Assembly (NCBI GenBank): GCA_937906975.1
Contig: CALCUN010000208.1
Location: forward strand, 1 to 7,850
Direction: 5' to 3'
From: an uncultured Bacteroidales bacterium
GTDB taxonomy: Bacteria > Bacteroidota > Bacteroidia > Bacteroidales > P3
Length of the DNA stretch: 7,850 nucleotides
This document shows, piece after piece, positions 6,443 to 7,850 of the stretch. The notes beneath the pieces are model-generated. The model was not told the DNA's origin and searched no databases. It saw only the letters and a list, made by a program, of their open reading frames with translations. The position numbers and the translations under genes are program-made. How positions within the stretch are numbered: position 1 is the stretch's first letter; each line of letters begins with the position of its first letter.

Positions 6443-7216
6443 ATGCAAATCTCCGCAGTCATTATTACCTTCAACGAAGAAGATAGCATCGCCTCTTGTA
6501 TTGAATCAATAGAAGAGGTTTGCGAAGAAATAATAATTGTAGATTCCCTTTCGACAGACAAAACTGTTGAAATCGCTAAACAATACCCAAAAGTAAAGAC
6601 CTATTCTCAAAAATGGCTTGGCTATATTGAACAAAAAAATTATGCCAATTCACTAACCTCATATAATACCATACTTTCCATAGATGCAGACGAGTTATTA
6701 TCCAAAGAACTCAAAGAAAGCATAAAAGAAATCAAAAAATTAGAAGAAGATTCCTTTAAAGTATATGAAGTTTCTCGACTAACAAACTATTGTGGTAGTT
6801 GGATAAAACACTGCGGTTGGTATCCCGATAAAAAAATCAGGATATTTGATAAACGAAGTGTAAAATGGCAAGGAGAACTCGTTCACGAAACCTTATTTTT
6901 GCCAGAAAACACCCAAATAATAACCTTAAAAGGAGACTTACTGCATTATTCTTACAAATCAAGTACCTCTCACATAGAAAGAATCAATAAATACTCTTCC
7001 TTAACAGCAAAAGAAGCCTTTAATCGTGGTAAAAAATCCTCTATTTTCGATATTTGGTTTCGACCAAAATGGAGATTTTTCAGAGATTACGTTATTAAAG
7101 CAGGATTTTTAGACGGATATGCAGGCTATCAAGTATGCAAAATGTCTGCTTACATAACATTTGCAAAATACATCAAACTAAGAGAATACGTAAAACACAA
7201 AAGAATTACAGAATAG
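6443..7216 (+). CDS. Family 2 glycosyltransferase, WaaE/KdtX-like
   Basis: A 257-residue GT-A fold glycosyltransferase that probably adds a sugar from a nucleotide-sugar donor to lipopolysaccharide core or another surface glycan at the cytoplasmic face of the inner membrane. The N-terminal strand ISAVIITFNEED (3-14) and IIIVDSLSTDKT (30-41, D34) bind the nucleotide. The metal-binding DAD is at 81-83 in SIDADE. GWYPDKKIRIFDKR (125-138), then the VHE motif (147-149), are characteristic of the WaaE-like subgroup. The C-terminal third, from FFRDYVIKAGFLDGYAGYQ on, is a mix of aromatic, hydrophobic and basic residues expected to lie on the membrane. The length is normal for the family (about 250-260). 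The acceptor is unknown. Its stop is 8 bases from the convergent pth stop. Confidence 0.9.
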   Translation: MQISAVIITFNEEDSIASCIESIEEVCEEIIIVDSLSTDKTVEIAKQYPKVKTYSQKWLGYIEQKNYANSLTSYNTILSIDADELLSKELKESIKEIKKLEEDSFKVYEVSRLTNYCGSWIKHCGWYPDKKIRIFDKRSVKWQGELVHETLFLPENTQIITLKGDLLHYSYKSSTSHIERINKYSSLTAKEAFNRGKKSSIFDIWFRPKWRFFRDYVIKAGFLDGYAGYQVCKMSAYITFAKYIKLREYVKHKRITE

Positions 7217-7231
7217 TAAACAAACTATTTT
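7210..7231. terminator. Small inverted repeat spanning both convergent stop codons
   Basis: AGAATAGT (7210-7217) pairs with ACTATTTT (7224-7231) across a six-base AAACAA loop, giving seven Watson-Crick pairs and one G-T pair. Each arm contains the TAG stop of one of the two convergent genes. The stem is AT-rich and not followed by a clear T-tract on either strand, so it could act at best as a weak bidirectional terminator. Confidence 0.3.
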
Positions 7232-7850
7232 CCGTTATACATATTCATTGTCCTATCCATTCCGATAGTAGCAAAAGACTTAATTATATCGCAACACATA
7301 TCCAACTTAGGATCTACAATCGCCATATCATCGCCCTCTATCTTACCAAGAACAAAATCGACCTGTCTTCCCCTTGCGAAATTGCTTCCTATGCCAAAAC
7401 GAAGTCTATTAAACTTATTATGACCTAAGCAAGCAATAATATCCTTTAAACCATTGTGGCCACCATCTCCGCCACCCATTCTTAGGCGTATTGTTCCCAA
7501 ATCCAAAGCCAAATCATCAACTTGACTGATAAGCAATTTAGCAACCTGAGTGGTAATATCAACATGGTTTATGCCCTGTTTTATGAAGTAGTCATTCAAT
7601 GCTTTCATGTCTAATTTAACATCGTTCGGAATGACATCCAAACAGGCACCAGTGTAAACTGCAGCAAATATTGCCTTAAATGCAGCATCAAAACCAATTG
7701 AAGAGAACTGGCCGAATACATCCTTTTCGGTTAAATTATAAGTTCTAGTATAATATGAAGATAAATTAACAAGTGCTTTTCTAACTGTTTTAACACCTTT
7801 AGGAAGGCCGGTTGTACCACTAGTGTATAAAATACAAGCCAAATCACCAT
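7225..7850 (-). CDS. pth: Peptidyl-tRNA hydrolase C-terminal part, hybrid frame (pth tail joined to an adenylation domain), cut by the right edge
   Basis: Peptidyl-tRNA hydrolase frees tRNA from prematurely released peptidyl-tRNA. Numbering from the TTG at 7842, residues ~108-205 match the C-terminal half of the enzyme. DDLALDLGTIRLR is at 109-121 and GGHNGL at 127-132, with N130 equivalent to the E. coli N114. NRLRFGIG and GRQVDFVLG follow, then an IIKSF helix and a TMNMYN ending. D109 fits the catalytic-site Asp93. The N-terminal half, with the catalytic His20 and the substrate-binding Asn10 and Asn68, is absent, so the fragment cannot be active. The upstream part of the frame encodes an unrelated adenylation domain. 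The frame is open through the right edge (GDLACILYTSGTTG), so the TTG is only an internal Leu codon and not a start. The tail and stop (TAG, 7225-7227) are normal for Bacteroidota pth. Confidence 0.88.
   Translation of the reverse strand, partial: GDLACILYTSGTTGLPKGVKTVRKALVNLSSYYTRTYNLTEKDVFGQFSSIGFDAAFKAIFAAVYTGACLDVIPNDVKLDMKALNDYFIKQGINHVDITTQVAKLLISQVDDLALDLGTIRLRMGGGDGGHNGLKDIIACLGHNKFNRLRFGIGSNFARGRQVDFVLGKIEGDDMAIVDPKLDMCCDIIKSFATIGMDRTMNMYNGK
7504..7521 (-). other. Chimeric junction between the adenylation domain and pth
   Basis: The minus-strand codons for VDDLAL (residues 108-113) fit both sides. Bacteroidota Pth reads IVDDLALPFGT here, and adenylation domains often have a VDD/VDN-plus-Leu stretch just before their glycine-rich A5-region GGE. 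Upstream sequence (TTQVAKLLIS) is purely adenylation-like and downstream sequence (LGTIRLR) purely Pth-like. The exact breakpoint within the stretch is uncertain. Confidence 0.55.
7522..7850 (-). other. Foreign segment: partial AMP-binding (NRPS-type adenylation) domain
   Basis: This part of the hybrid frame belongs to the ANL superfamily, which activates an amino or carboxylic acid as the acyl-adenylate. The A3/P-loop signature YTSGTTGLPKGV is at residues 6-17 (numbered from 7842), and the preceding GDLACI is also typical. A SSIGFDAAFKAIF stretch at 47-59 matches the A4 region with its conserved FD. GACLDVIP (65-72) and LNDYFIKQGINHVDITTQ (82-99) follow as in amino-acid-activating NRPS or DltA-like domains. 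Nothing after about residue 107 fits: the GGE, YGPTE, TGD and catalytic Lys motifs are missing. About 110 residues of a domain of roughly 500 are present, so it cannot be assigned a substrate and is non-functional as it stands. It has no functional link to pth. Confidence 0.75.

Noticed and set aside
7135..7428. Plus-strand 97-codon frame crossing the glycosyltransferase and pth ends
   Set aside because: It overlaps two well-supported genes on both sides and has no motif or start context of its own.
7840..7842. TTG as a true start of the right-end gene
   Set aside because: The frame continues to the edge, and the preceding residues (GDLA) belong to the adenylation-domain motif, so this is an internal leucine codon.

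Overview
The window looks like AT-rich DNA from a member of the Bacteroidota. Several independent signs agree. The AspRS, acetate kinase, RnfA and peptidyl-tRNA hydrolase sequences have the wording usual for that phylum. Starts lack a Shine-Dalgarno sequence and sit behind A-rich leaders. Promoter -7 elements of the Bacteroidota type (TAnnTTTG) lie just upstream of three genes. No RNA gene, CRISPR array, transposase, integrase or attachment site was seen, and no stretch over 300 bases lacks a gene.

The trustworthy core runs from about 715 to about 7505. Its left half is on the minus strand and reads, in transcription order: an alpha/beta hydrolase (start corrected to 5320), a CPA1-type cation/proton antiporter with a C-terminal TrkA-C domain, acetate kinase (ackA), a small PlsC-type acyltransferase, and the start of aspS. 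Genes from the antiporter to aspS are 0 to 14 bases apart and are probably co-transcribed. The right half is on the plus strand, transcribed divergently from the hydrolase: rnfA, a 120-residue protein that resembles a minimal nucleotidyltransferase stripped of its catalytic residues, and a WaaE-like family 2 glycosyltransferase. A convergent pth tail follows.

Both ends of the window are hybrid reading frames. On the left, AspRS stops matching its family after about residue 160 and continues in frame as an unrelated protein of about six membrane segments. On the right, the C-terminal half of peptidyl-tRNA hydrolase is preceded in frame by part of an NRPS-type adenylation domain. Both switches fall at short stretches that could plausibly belong to either parent gene. 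The likeliest reading is chimeric joining during amplification or assembly of mixed DNA, with the outer ~700 and ~340 bases from other loci or organisms. Genuine fusions cannot be excluded from sequence alone.

Functionally the core is mostly housekeeping: ion/proton homeostasis, acetate/ATP metabolism, lipid acylation, Rnf electron transport and surface glycan synthesis. The most intriguing native gene is the catalytically bare nucleotidyltransferase-like protein between rnfA and the glycosyltransferase. I see no defence system, biosynthetic cluster or mobile element that is complete.
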